From NCBI GenBank assembly GCA_038320555.1, contig JBBQEJ010000003.1:1-64000 (forward strand): DNA of 64,000 bases, written 5' to 3'. This document shows, piece after piece, positions 7,446-15,882 of the stretch (position 1 is its first letter; the number at the start of each line of letters is the position of its first letter). A program made the translations under genes and the position numbers. The DNA is from JALZOC01 sp038320555. GTDB taxonomy: Bacteria > Acidobacteriota > Vicinamibacteria > Vicinamibacterales > 2-12-FULL-66-21. The notes under the pieces are model-generated. The model had not been told where the DNA came from and did no database searches. It worked only from the letters and a program-made list of their open reading frames with translations.

Positions 7446-9557
7446 ATGAGTACTTCTGCGCGCGCCATGACCGCCGCCTTCGCCCTTGCAACTCTCGGCG
7501 TCGTCGGCGCCGTGGGCCCGGGTAACGTTCAGGGTTTTACCTCGGCGAGTTCTCAACAACCCACCGGCCAGCAGACCGCGCCGTCGCCACCGCCTCCCGC
7601 GACTCAGCCGCCTGCCGATCAGCAGCAGCCTCCGGTCATCCGCACCGGCATCAACTACGTCCGCGTCGACGTGATCGTCAGCGACAAGGACGGCAACCCG
7701 GTGCTCGATCTCACGCAGGACGACTTCTCGATTGCCGAGGACGGGAAGCCGCAGAAGATTGACGCCTTCTCCGTCGTGAAGCTCGACGCGCTCGAGTCGG
7801 TGGAAAACGGACCACCGCGGGCGATCAAAAACGACTTCGACGAGGAACGGGAAGCGGCGCGCCCGGACGTCCGGTTGTTCGTGATTTTCCTGGACGACTA
7901 CCACGTGCGGCGCGGCAACGACATGTCGGTGCGTAAGCCCCTCATCGAGTTCCTGCAGAACCAGCTCGCGCCGGCCGACATGGTCGCGATCATGTATCCG
8001 CTCACGCCCATCACCGATCTGCGGTTCAGCCGCGATCGGGAGAGCGCCGTCTCCGCCATCGAAAAGTTCGAAGGCCGGAAGTTCAACTACACGCCGCGGA
8101 ACATATTCGAGGAGCAATACGCGATGTACCCGGCGCAGACGGTGGAGCGCGTGCGCAACCAGATCAGCATGGACGCGCTCAAAGGCGCGGCCGTCAAGAT
8201 GGGCGGCCTGCGAGAAGGCCGCAAGTCCATCATCTTCGTCAGCGAAGGCTTCACCGCTCTGCTGCCGGCGCAGCTCTCCGATCCGGTTGCCTCGATGCCG
8301 GGTTTCAACAACCCGTACAAAGGGCAGGCCTCGGCGCCGCAGGCCACGCCCCAGCAGCAGCTCATGGCCGATGCCGACCTGATTTCGGACATGCAGCAGG
8401 TGTTTCGCGACGCGAGCCGCCAGAATACGTCGATCTACGCGGTGGATCCGCGCGGGCTCGCGGTCTTCGAATCAGACATCAACGAGGGTATAGGCATCAC
8501 GCAGGACGCGGGACTGCTGCGCGCCACTCAGGACACGCTGCGCGTGCTGGCCGACAACACCGACGGCCGCGCGATCGTCAATCGCAACGACCTCGCCGTG
8601 GGGATGAAGCAGATCATCCGCGACTCGAGCGGTTACTACCTGATCGGGTACAACTCGTCACAGGCCCCGACCGACGGCAAGTTCCACGCGATCAAGGTGA
8701 ACGTCAAGCGCCGGGGCGTCGACGTCCGCGCACGGAAGGGCTACTGGGCGTACACGCTGGAAGATGTCGCGAGAGCCAATGCGCCGAAAAAGCCGGAGGC
8801 GCCGTCCGCGGTGAGCACCGCGCTCAACGAGCTCGCCGCCCCCGCGCGCGATCGGTCGGCGCATTTCTGGATCGGCACCGCGCGGGGCGAGAACGGCATG
8901 ACGCGCGTAACGTTCTCCTGGGAGCCGGTTCCCGTCGCGCCAGGCCAGCGCGCGGAAGAACCGGCCGCGCGGGTTGCGCTGACGGCGATCGCTCCGGGAG
9001 GCCGTCCGATTTTCCGGGGCCGTGTGCCTGAAGAAGCGGCAGCGCCCGCGGCATCGGGCGTGTCGCGCGGCGGTTCAGCCACGTTCGATGTACCGCCGGG
9101 ACAGCTCGAGTTGAAGATGGTGGTCGAGGGCGCGCGCGGCCAGGTGATTGACGCGGTCGGCCGGGACCTGACCGTTCCGGATTTCAGCGCGGTGACAATG
9201 TCCTTTGGCACACCGCGCGTGTTCCGCGTGCGCACGATTCCGGAACTGCAGGCGCTCAAGGCCAAACCCGACGCCATTCCCACGACCGAGCGCGAATTCA
9301 GCCGCACCGATCGGCTGTTCATCCGCGTGGAGGCCTACGCGCCGGCCGGCGTCTCGCCCACCGTCACCGCACGGCTCCTCAATCGCGCGGGACAGTCCAT
9401 GTCGGCACTACCCGTGCAGCAGGCACCCGGGCGTCCCGCCGAGATCGAACTCGTGCTCTCCCCGCTCGCCGCAGGAGAATACCTGATCGAGGTGAACGCC
9501 AAGAACGAAGCGGGCAGCACTGCCCAGGAGCTCATTCCCTTCCGTGTGAGTCGGTAG
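7446..9557 (+). CDS. Secreted VWFA-related protein (Acidobacteria type)
   Basis: A 703-residue protein with an N-terminal hydrophobic export signal (about residues 8-28), a Pro/Gln-rich linker, then a domain beginning VRVDVIVSDKDGNPVLDLTQDDFSI, the hallmark of the VWFA-related family expanded in Acidobacteria (the TIGR03436 type). The VWA-like core follows (RLFVIFLDDYHVR, SRQNTSIYAVDPRG, YYLIGYNSSQAPTDGKFHAI, ARKGYWA at about 415). The C-terminal 270 residues are a further beta-rich region. The usual metal site DxSxS is not evident (FLDDYH instead), so metal binding is uncertain. Start at the ATG at 7446 with GGAG upstream. Role unknown; family members are exported and assumed to mediate protein interactions. 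Confidence 0.85.
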   Translation: MSTSARAMTAAFALATLGVVGAVGPGNVQGFTSASSQQPTGQQTAPSPPPPATQPPADQQQPPVIRTGINYVRVDVIVSDKDGNPVLDLTQDDFSIAEDGKPQKIDAFSVVKLDALESVENGPPRAIKNDFDEEREAARPDVRLFVIFLDDYHVRRGNDMSVRKPLIEFLQNQLAPADMVAIMYPLTPITDLRFSRDRESAVSAIEKFEGRKFNYTPRNIFEEQYAMYPAQTVERVRNQISMDALKGAAVKMGGLREGRKSIIFVSEGFTALLPAQLSDPVASMPGFNNPYKGQASAPQATPQQQLMADADLISDMQQVFRDASRQNTSIYAVDPRGLAVFESDINEGIGITQDAGLLRATQDTLRVLADNTDGRAIVNRNDLAVGMKQIIRDSSGYYLIGYNSSQAPTDGKFHAIKVNVKRRGVDVRARKGYWAYTLEDVARANAPKKPEAPSAVSTALNELAAPARDRSAHFWIGTARGENGMTRVTFSWEPVPVAPGQRAEEPAARVALTAIAPGGRPIFRGRVPEEAAAPAASGVSRGGSATFDVPPGQLELKMVVEGARGQVIDAVGRDLTVPDFSAVTMSFGTPRVFRVRTIPELQALKAKPDAIPTTEREFSRTDRLFIRVEAYAPAGVSPTVTARLLNRAGQSMSALPVQQAPGRPAEIELVLSPLAAGEYLIEVNAKNEAGSTAQELIPFRVSR

Positions 9558-9585
9558 CGAAAGGAAAAAGGCAAAAGGGAAAAAC
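9558..9585. repeat. Short AAAGG-rich word run between convergent genes
   Basis: Only 28 bases separate the VWFA gene and gdhA. They hold the word run AAAGGAAAAAGGC / AAAAGGGAAAAA, the same word type as at 47451-47513 and 48010-48050. Only one arm is present, so no long hairpin forms. Confidence 0.4.
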
Positions 9586-10836
9586 CTACGCGTACATCCC
9601 TCTCATCTTCGTGACCGTCGCGACGCGGTTGATCGCCACGATGTAGGCGGCGGTCCGCATGTCGGTCTTGTACTTCACCGACGTCTTCAGCACATCGTCA
9701 AAGGCCTCGACCATCTTTGATTCGAGGCGCTTGTTCACTTCGTCTTCCTCCCAGAAGTAGCCGTGGCGATCCTGGACCCACTCGAAATACGACGTGGTGA
9801 CGCCGCCCGCGTTGGCGAGAATGTCCGGGATGACGAAAATGCCGCGTTCGTGGAGGTGCTTGTGGGCCTCCGGCGTCGTCGGTCCGTTGGCCCCTTCGGC
9901 AACGATCCTGGCCCTGATGACCGGCGCGTTCTCCATCGTGATCTGGTTTTCGAGCGCCGCGGGCACGAGGACCTCGACGTCGAGCGCGAACAGCTGATCG
10001 TTTTCGAGCGGCTCTCCGCCCGGGAAGCCGTCGATCGTCTTGTGCTGCTTCGCGTAGTCGAGCATCTTCCCGATGTCGAGGCCGTTCGCGTTGTACACGC
10101 CGCCTCTCCAGTCGGTGACCGCGACGATCTTCGCGCCGATCCCCGAGAGGAGATCCGCGGACACGGAACCGACGTTGCCGAAGCCCTGCACGGCGACGCG
10201 GGCGCCCTTGATGTCGAAGCCAAGGTGCTTGGCGGCTTCGCGCGTCACAATCATCACGCCGCGTCCGGTGGCCTCGCGCCGGCCGAGCGAGCCGCCCATC
10301 TCGATCGGCTTGCCGGTGACAACCGCGGTGGAGGTGTGGCCGACGTGCATGCTGTAGGTGTCCATCACCCACGCCATGATCTGATCGTTGGTATTGACGT
10401 CGGGTGCGGGTACATCTTTTTCCGGTCCGATCGCGTCGATGATCTCCGCAACGTACCGGCGCGTCAGCGCCTCCAGCTCACGCCGCGACATGCGCGTTGG
10501 ATCGCAGATGACGCCCCCCTTGCCGCCGCCGAACGGCACGTGCGCCACCGCGCACTTCCACGTCATCCACGCCGCGAGCGCCGTGACCTCGTCGAGCGAC
10601 ACGTCCGGGTGGTAGCGAATGCCGCCTTTGGCCGGACCAAGCGTAATGTTGTATTGGACGCGATACCCGGTGAAGACTTCAATCTCGCCGTTGTCCATCT
10701 GGATGGGACACGACACCGTGATCTGCCGCTTGGGATGCGTGAGGATTTTCCAGATCCCGCGATCGAGGCCCAACAGCCGCGCCGCTCCATCGAATTCCTG
10801 GAGCATCGCGTTGAAGATGCTGCCACCTGCTTCCAT
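9586..10836 (-). CDS. gdhA: Glu/Leu/Phe/Val family glutamate dehydrogenase
   Basis: A 416-residue amino-acid dehydrogenase. Substrate-side motifs are KGGIRYHPDVS, MTWKCAVAHVPFGGGKGGV (with the catalytic Lys before GG) and PAPDVNTND; the Rossmann half has VAVQGFGNVGSV at about 215-226, and GPTTPEA and NAGGVTTSYFEW near the end. It interconverts glutamate and 2-oxoglutarate plus ammonia with NAD(P). Length and motifs match the bacterial 410-430-residue hexameric type. The ATG at 10836 has GAGGAG upstream; a TTG four codons earlier is less likely. Single gene, convergent with the VWFA gene. Confidence 0.95.
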   Translation of the reverse strand: MEAGGSIFNAMLQEFDGAARLLGLDRGIWKILTHPKRQITVSCPIQMDNGEIEVFTGYRVQYNITLGPAKGGIRYHPDVSLDEVTALAAWMTWKCAVAHVPFGGGKGGVICDPTRMSRRELEALTRRYVAEIIDAIGPEKDVPAPDVNTNDQIMAWVMDTYSMHVGHTSTAVVTGKPIEMGGSLGRREATGRGVMIVTREAAKHLGFDIKGARVAVQGFGNVGSVSADLLSGIGAKIVAVTDWRGGVYNANGLDIGKMLDYAKQHKTIDGFPGGEPLENDQLFALDVEVLVPAALENQITMENAPVIRARIVAEGANGPTTPEAHKHLHERGIFVIPDILANAGGVTTSYFEWVQDRHGYFWEEDEVNKRLESKMVEAFDDVLKTSVKYKTDMRTAAYIVAINRVATVTKMRGMYA

Positions 10837-10896
10837 GTGACTCCTCAATAGTGGCGAAGGCCACGCCGGTGGCCGTCGGCGTAAAGCAAACAGACC

Positions 10897-10926
10897 AACC
10901 TACTGTGCCCTCCGTAACCAAGTCAA
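10897..10926 (-). promoter_or_regulatory. Candidate promoter of gdhA
   Basis: On the minus strand TTGACT (10921-10926) and TAGGTT (10897-10902) are separated by 18 bases, about 60 bases upstream of the gdhA ATG. The -10 match is weak. The rest of the 10837-11130 gap, about 290 bases between divergent genes, shows nothing else I can name. Confidence 0.3.
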
Positions 10927-11130
10927 GGCGCGGCTGGAACTGACCATATTGTCATGTAAAGTCATATTTTGGACCATCAAGATTGTGTTCCGATGAGCCA
11001 AAACTGAACAGCTGTGACAAACCCCGCACAGCGGCGCGCATCCGCTAACTATAAGCTTTCCAAGGGTTTCGACGCTATGGCTGGGGTGGCCTTCCGCTTG
11101 CTCGATTCTAAGGCATGCCGGGGAGGCTTT

Positions 11131-12235
11131 ATGCGCTTATTAAACCGAACCGCGTTCACGGCGGTCGTGTTCGTGCTGATGGGAACTGCGCTGGCGCAGG
11201 CCCAGAGGAAAGAGTCGGACACGCTCACCATTTCGAACTCACAACAGCAGGTCGTCGTGCTCAACACCGTGGTTGACCGCGTCAACCAGACGCTGACGAT
11301 ACGCGGGCTGTCCTTTGGATCGCCGGCGCCGCAGGTTTGGTGTGAGACCTATCTGATGTCCGTGATCAGTGCAACCGACACCGAGCTCGTCGTGTTTCTG
11401 CCGGCGGCAGTTCCCGACGGGACGCACCTGGCTCTCGGTTGTTCGTGGGCCATCGGAAAAGGATCGCGGGTTCTTCAACATGAACGTGGGAACGCCCGGG
11501 CGGGGTCCAGCGGGTCCAGCGGGTCCTGCGGGTCCGAAAGGTGATACGGGCGCGGTCGGACCGAAGGGCGACAGCGGCGCTGCCGGTCCTAAGGGTGACA
11601 TGGGGGCCATCGGCCCGAAGGGTGACATGGGCGCTGTCGGTCCGAAGGGGGACACGGGCGCGGCCGGACCGAAGGGTGACACCGGCGCGGCCGGACCGAA
11701 GGGCGACACCGGCGTTGCGGGTCCTGTCGGACCGCAAGGTGAAGTGGGACCTGCGGGCCCCGTGGGTCCCACCGGCGCGGCTGGACCGCAAGGTGAGGTC
11801 GGTTCCGCGGGAGCGACCGGTGCCGTCGGTCCGAAAGGCGATACGGGCGCGACGGGCGCGACCGGCGCGACGGGCCCCAAGGGCGATACGGGGGCGACCG
11901 GTCCGCAGGGTCCTATGGGTCAGCAAGGACTCATGGGTCCACTCGGACCACAGGGCCTGCCGGGCGTCAGCGGCTATTTCATCGCCAGCAGCCCGTCGAC
12001 GACGGTTGCGGTCCCTGGCAACTCGACGACGTCGCTGACTGCCAAGTGTCCCGCTGGTAAGAACGTCATCGGGGGTGGCTACGACTCGACCCAAGGCGCG
12101 GGGACATATGCGCTCCATCCGGTTTCGATGTACCCATCCGCAGCTGACACGTGGAGCGTGACGCTTCGTGTGAGCGGGATTAATAACGCAGTGACGATCA
12201 CGTTCCGCGTCTACGCGATCTGCGCTGCGAGCTAG
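11131..12235 (+). pseudogene. Secreted collagen-like (Gly-X-Y) protein, interrupted by a frameshift
   Basis: The first frame starts at the ATG at 11131 (GGGGAGG upstream) with a clear signal peptide ending ALAQA, followed by an IPT/TIG-like beta domain (TLTIRGLSFG). Near 11430 the frame breaks: removing one G from CTGGCTCTC restores LLSVVRGPSEKDRGFF and reading continues to 12235. Then follow about 45 collagen triplets, mostly GPKGDTGA, GPAGPV and GPQGEV (about 11500-11960), and a C-terminal domain of about 90 residues with two Cys (KCPAGKNVIGGGY, AICAAS). Such proteins form surface fibres or stalk-and-head structures. One extra base may be a real lesion, a phase-variation event or a consensus error; without it the gene would be about 370 residues. 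Confidence 0.75.
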
Positions 12236-12242
12236 ACGAGTT

Positions 12243-12299
12243 ACCAAGGGGGTCTTGACCCTTGATTCGAGTCGTTACTCGAATCGGGGTCTGACCCCG
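12243..12299. repeat. Stem-loop element with GATTCGAG / CTCGAATC arms
   Basis: GATTCGAG (12264-12271) and CTCGAATC (12278-12285) form an 8-bp stem with a 6-base loop, flanked by GGGTC...GACCC sequences on both sides that can pair in turn. It follows the stop of the collagen-like gene and may serve as a terminator. Confidence 0.5.
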
Positions 12300-12301
12300 C
12301 A

Positions 12302-12395
12302 CTACAGCTTCCAGCTTCCTTTCCAGTTTCCAGTTTCCAGCTTCCAGCTCCCAGCTTTCCGGCTTTCAGTTTCCAGTTTCAGTTTCCCGTTCGAC
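12302..12395. repeat. TTCCAG-word tandem array
   Basis: More than eight degenerate copies of TTTCCAG/CTTCCAG in one orientation, the same word as at 130-188 and 61023-61118. It precedes a TATAAT at 12425-12430, which is the probable -10 of the mutase gene. Confidence 0.55.
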
Positions 12396-12441
12396 CCCGA
12401 GCCCTGTACCCTTCCCGTATCCGCTTATAATGCAAGGACGC

Positions 12442-14109
12442 ATGAAAAGCGCGACGGCGGAAACGGACAAGCAGCGCTGGGAACGCGAGGTGCTCGAGCC
12501 AGCGCTCGAGAAGGCGCCCGAGCGCGCCGTGCCGTTCACGACCATTTCGGGCCGTCCGATCGGTCGCCTCTACACGCCCGACGATCTCTCCGGCTTTGAT
12601 TACACCCGCGATCTGAACAACCCCGGAGAGTTTCCGTACGCGCGCGGCATTCATCCGTCTGGCTATTGCGCCAGGCTCTGGACGATGCGGCAGTTTGCGG
12701 GGTTCGGAACGCCTGAGGAAACCAACGAGCGATATAAGACGCTGCTCGCAGCCGGCGGAACGGGCCTGAGCGTGGCATTCGACCTGCCGACGCTCATGGG
12801 ACGCGATCCCGACCACGAGTTGTCGCTCGGGGAAGTGGGCAAGTGCGGCGTCAGCGTGGTGTCGCTGGCGGACATGGAGCGGCTTTTCGACGGCATTTCG
12901 CTCGGCGACATCACCTCGTCGATGACGATCAACTCGCCGGCGCCCATGATCTTCGCGATGTACCTCGTCGTGGCGGAGCGGCAGGGCGCTGACTGGCGCA
13001 CGCTGTCGGGGACGATCCAGAACGACATTCTGAAGGAATTCATCGCGCAGAAGGAGTACATCTATCCGCCGCGCGAGTCGATGCGGCTCATTACCGACGT
13101 CTTCGCGTTCTGCGCGGAGGAGGTGCCGCGCTGGAACACGGTGTCGGTGAGCGGGTATCACATCCGCGAAGCGGGCTCGACCGCGCTCCAGGAACTGGCG
13201 TTCACCCTGCGTGACGGCATCGAGTACATCCAGTACGGAATCGACGCGGGCCTCGACGTGGACGACTTCGCGCCGCGGATCTCCTTCTTCTTCAATTCGC
13301 ACAGCGACTTCTTCGAGGAGATTGCGAAATTTCGCGCCGCCCGCAAGATCTGGGCGGACGTCATGCGCGGTCGGTTCGGCGCCAAGGACGAGCGGTCGTG
13401 GAAGCTGCGGTTCCACACGCAGACGGCAGGGGTTTCGCTGACGGCGCAGCAGCCGTACAACAACGTCGTACGCACCGCCGTGCAGGCGCTTGCGGCCGTG
13501 CTGGGCGGCACCAACTCGCTCCACACCAATTCGCTCGACGAGGCGCTTGCGCTCCCGACGGCCGCGGCGGCGACCCTCGCGTTGCGGACGCAGCAGATCA
13601 TCGCCCACGAGAGCGGCGTCACCAACATGGTCGATCCGCTTGGCGGGTCCTGGTTTCTCGAGCGGCTCACGCTCGACATGGAGCGCGGCGCGAAGGAATA
13701 TTTCGCGACGATCGATCGCATGGGCGGCATGGTCGAAGCGATCGAACAGGGCTTCCCGCAGCGCGAGATTTCCGAGGCCTCCTACAAGTTCCAGCAGGCC
13801 GTCGAGCGGCGCGACAAGGTCATCGTCGGCGTCAACGATTACGTGCAGAACGACGAGCCGCCGTTCCCGATCCTGTACATCGACGACAGCGCCGCCGACA
13901 CGCAGCTCTCGCGGCTGAGAGACCTGAAGCGCACGCGCGACAACGACGCCGTTCGCAAGTCGCTCGATGCCCTGCGGACCGCCGCGCGCGGGCGCGCCAA
14001 CACGATGTATCCACTGCTCGACTGCGTGCGTGCGTATGCCACGGTCGGCGAGATGTGTGATGCGTTGCGGGAGGTGTGGGGGGAGTACGAGGAAGTGCCC
14101 TTGATCTAG
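12442..14109 (+). CDS. Methylmalonyl-CoA mutase family protein, large (catalytic barrel) subunit
   Basis: A 555-residue protein with the acyl-CoA mutase TIM barrel but no cobalamin domain; that domain is the separate gene at 14237. Family motifs include WTMRQFAGFGTPEE, TGLSVAFDLPTLMGRD, SMTINSPAPMIFAMY, YIYPPRESMRLI, SVSGYHIREAG, RFHTQTAGVSLTAQQPYNN and LGGTNSLHTNS. With B12 it would isomerise methylmalonyl-CoA to succinyl-CoA. In the substrate pocket the usual TMY before WTMRQ is SGY (GIHPSGYCARLWT), so a related acyl-CoA substrate is possible. I place the start at the ATG at 12442, preceded by AAGGA; the ATG at 12430 overlaps a TATAAT. meaB and the epimerase lie at 49207-50651. Confidence 0.93.
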   Translation: MKSATAETDKQRWEREVLEPALEKAPERAVPFTTISGRPIGRLYTPDDLSGFDYTRDLNNPGEFPYARGIHPSGYCARLWTMRQFAGFGTPEETNERYKTLLAAGGTGLSVAFDLPTLMGRDPDHELSLGEVGKCGVSVVSLADMERLFDGISLGDITSSMTINSPAPMIFAMYLVVAERQGADWRTLSGTIQNDILKEFIAQKEYIYPPRESMRLITDVFAFCAEEVPRWNTVSVSGYHIREAGSTALQELAFTLRDGIEYIQYGIDAGLDVDDFAPRISFFFNSHSDFFEEIAKFRAARKIWADVMRGRFGAKDERSWKLRFHTQTAGVSLTAQQPYNNVVRTAVQALAAVLGGTNSLHTNSLDEALALPTAAAATLALRTQQIIAHESGVTNMVDPLGGSWFLERLTLDMERGAKEYFATIDRMGGMVEAIEQGFPQREISEASYKFQQAVERRDKVIVGVNDYVQNDEPPFPILYIDDSAADTQLSRLRDLKRTRDNDAVRKSLDALRTAARGRANTMYPLLDCVRAYATVGEMCDALREVWGEYEEVPLI

Positions 14110-14111
14110 GC

Positions 14112-14226
14112 TGAGTGCCAGGGGTGCCCGGAGTGCCACGGGTGCCAGGAGTGCGGGTGGCACCCTGAGCACTCGCAGCACCCAGGCACCCGAGGCGCTC
14201 ATGGCACTCATGGCACTCATGGCACC
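14112..14226. repeat. GTGCCAGGG-word inverted repeat between mutase subunit genes
   Basis: The gap between the two mutase subunit genes carries GTGCCAGG/GTGCCACG words on the left (about 14114-14162) and GGCACTCAT/GCACCC words on the right (about 14169-14226). The halves are reverse-complementary with mismatches, predicting a long imperfect hairpin inside what should be one operon. A sister array lies between dnaK and dnaJ (42361-42494). Confidence 0.65.
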
Positions 14227-14236
14227 CTAGTTCTAT

Positions 14237-14644
14237 ATGCGCAAGATTCGCGTCGTCATTGCCAAGCCCGGGCTCGACGGCCACGATCGTGGCGCGAAGG
14301 TGATCGCGCGTGCGTTGCGTGACGCGGGCATGGAAGTGATTTACACGGGGCTGCGTCAGACACCCGAACAGATCGTGGCGGCGGCGCTGCAGGAGGATGC
14401 CGATGCCATCGGGCTCTCGATCCTCTCGGGTGCGCACATGCACATCTGCCCGCGGGTCATGGCGTTGCTCAAGGAAAAAGAATTGGACGATGTGCTCGTC
14501 GTCGTCGGCGGGATTATCCCGGACGTGGACATCCCGAAGTTGCGCGACGCGGGAATCAAGGGGATCTTTCTTCCGGGGAGCCCGATGCAGGACATCATCA
14601 CCTTCATTTCGGAACACGTGAGGCCGCGGGTGGAGCAGGTCTGA
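14237..14644 (+). CDS. Methylmalonyl-CoA mutase, cobalamin-binding (small) subunit
   Basis: A 135-residue B12-binding protein: KPGLDGHDRGAKV holds the DxHxxG motif with His16 as lower axial ligand to cobalt, followed by GLSILSGAH and the GGIIPDVD strand typical of the fold. It should pair with the barrel subunit at 12442 to make a two-chain mutase. Starts at the ATG at 14237 with no strong ribosome-binding site. Its TGA overlaps the next ATG by one base, implying coupled translation with the response regulator. Confidence 0.93.
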   Translation: MRKIRVVIAKPGLDGHDRGAKVIARALRDAGMEVIYTGLRQTPEQIVAAALQEDADAIGLSILSGAHMHICPRVMALLKEKELDDVLVVVGGIIPDVDIPKLRDAGIKGIFLPGSPMQDIITFISEHVRPRVEQV

Positions 14645-15765
14645 TGCCGCACAAGTTGCTCCTCGCCGACGACAGCGTCACGATCCAGCGCGTGATCGAG
14701 CTCACGTTTGCCGACGAGGACGTGCAGGTCGTGGCCGTCGGGGACGGGAAGAAGGCGATTGCGAGCATCGAGGCGGATCGCCCCGACATCGTGCTGGCCG
14801 ACGTCGGGATGCCTGAACGCGACGGCTACGAGGTCGCGGCTTTCATCAAGGGCAACCCCCGGTTTGCCGACATCCCAGTGCTGCTGCTGACCGGCGCGTT
14901 CGAGCCGATCGACGAGACGCGTGCCCGGGCCGTCGGGTGCGACGGCGTGCTCGTCAAGCCCTTCGAGCCGCAGATGGTCATCAACCGCGTGAAAGATCTA
15001 TTGGCCGGCCGTCACCCGGCCGGCTTATGGTCGGCAAGTCCCGCGGCGCAGGGGCCGACCCGGCAACCCCCACCGCCGGAGAAGTTCAATGTTCGGGCTA
15101 TCGCGTCGCAGGCTGCCGCGCCTCAGGCCGCCGGGTCGCTGGAGGACTATTTCGACCGGCTCGACGCGGCCTTTGCCAATCTTGACGGCGCGCCGGAGGT
15201 CCATGTCGCTCCGGCTGCGCCGGCGACACCACCTCGGGGCGGTCGCTCAGTTGATTTTGAGTCGGAACACGCTCCGCCCGCGTCCTCCGGACTCCCAGTG
15301 GATATCCTCGACGGGTGGGATCCCGAGTTGACCGGTGATCCGAAGAGGGTCGTACCGATAGGTGCGCGAAGTGCGCCGCCACCGCCGTCAACGTTTGCAC
15401 CTGCCGCGCATCCGGCCGCCGTCGCGCAGGATCCGCCTGCGCCGCCGGTTACCGTGCCGTCGCCGGCGCATGTCCCCACGCCCGCTCAGTCCCCGACGTC
15501 AACACCGTCTGCGCCGGCTGCCGCTGCGCCCGTCCCGCCGATGCCCTCGCTGGCGGAGGCGTTTGCGGCGCTCCTGTCGGCCGAGCAATCGCATGCGATC
15601 GTGCCGTCGGCTCTCGGGGCGTCGAGCATGTCCGACGATGTGGTGGACGAGATCGTCCATCGTGTCATCGCCCGTCTCGGCGATCAGGTGGTGCGGGAGA
15701 CGGTGCTTGACGTGGCCGAACGGCTCGTCCGCGAGGAAATCGAGCGAATCAAGGCGAACGAATGA
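14644..15765 (+). CDS. Response regulator receiver protein with Pro/Ala-rich C-terminal tail
   Basis: A 373-residue protein. Residues 1-120 are a receiver domain: acidic pocket Asp9/Asp10, phosphoacceptor Asp53 in VLADVGMPERDG, Thr83 and Lys105 (VLVKPFEP). Residues 130-290 are a low-complexity Pro/Ala linker, and the end is a helical segment (DEIVHRVIARLGDQVVRETVLDVAERLVREEIERI). There is no DNA-binding or enzymatic output domain, so it probably acts by protein contacts. Similar receiver proteins with this helical tail occur in delta-proteobacteria and Acidobacteria; function unknown to me. Translation is coupled by TGATG to the mutase small subunit, although no link to metabolism is obvious. 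Confidence 0.85.
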   Translation: MPHKLLLADDSVTIQRVIELTFADEDVQVVAVGDGKKAIASIEADRPDIVLADVGMPERDGYEVAAFIKGNPRFADIPVLLLTGAFEPIDETRARAVGCDGVLVKPFEPQMVINRVKDLLAGRHPAGLWSASPAAQGPTRQPPPPEKFNVRAIASQAAAPQAAGSLEDYFDRLDAAFANLDGAPEVHVAPAAPATPPRGGRSVDFESEHAPPASSGLPVDILDGWDPELTGDPKRVVPIGARSAPPPPSTFAPAAHPAAVAQDPPAPPVTVPSPAHVPTPAQSPTSTPSAPAAAAPVPPMPSLAEAFAALLSAEQSHAIVPSALGASSMSDDVVDEIVHRVIARLGDQVVRETVLDVAERLVREEIERIKANE

Positions 15766-15857
15766 AATTGGTGAGTTCGTGAATTGGCGAGTTGGCGAAT
15801 AGGTGAATTCACCAGTCCATGAACTCGCTAATTCATGAATTCACGAACTCACCAATT
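15766..15857. repeat. Long hairpin with a perfect 20-bp outer stem (GGTGAGTTCGTGAATT words)
   Basis: The 20 bases at 15766-15785 are the exact reverse complement of 15838-15857. The inner region repeats related words (GGCGAGTTGGCGAAT, GAACTCGCTAATTCATG) and can pair further with mismatches. It separates the response regulator from valS and ends 11 bases before a TACCAT box upstream of valS. Confidence 0.75.
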
Positions 15858-15882
15858 GCCACGTGGGGTACCATCAGCGTTT

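Noticed and set aside
9763..10851. 362-residue plus-strand frame over gdhA
   Set aside because: Shadow of glutamate dehydrogenase, no independent start signal or motif.
11239..11880. Minus-strand protein of GPxAPVxP repeats
   Set aside because: It is the reverse complement of the Gly-X-Y coding region; the forward frame has signal peptide, ribosome-binding site and head domain.
11490..11960. Collagen-triplet DNA as tandem repeat or CRISPR-like array
   Set aside because: The period is set by Gly-X-Y coding (9 and 18 bases) with synonymous variation, and there are no spacers.
12379..14220. 613-residue open frame antisense to the mutase large subunit
   Set aside because: The forward mutase is unambiguous and the antisense translation has no domain; the frame is open only because of third-position GC bias.
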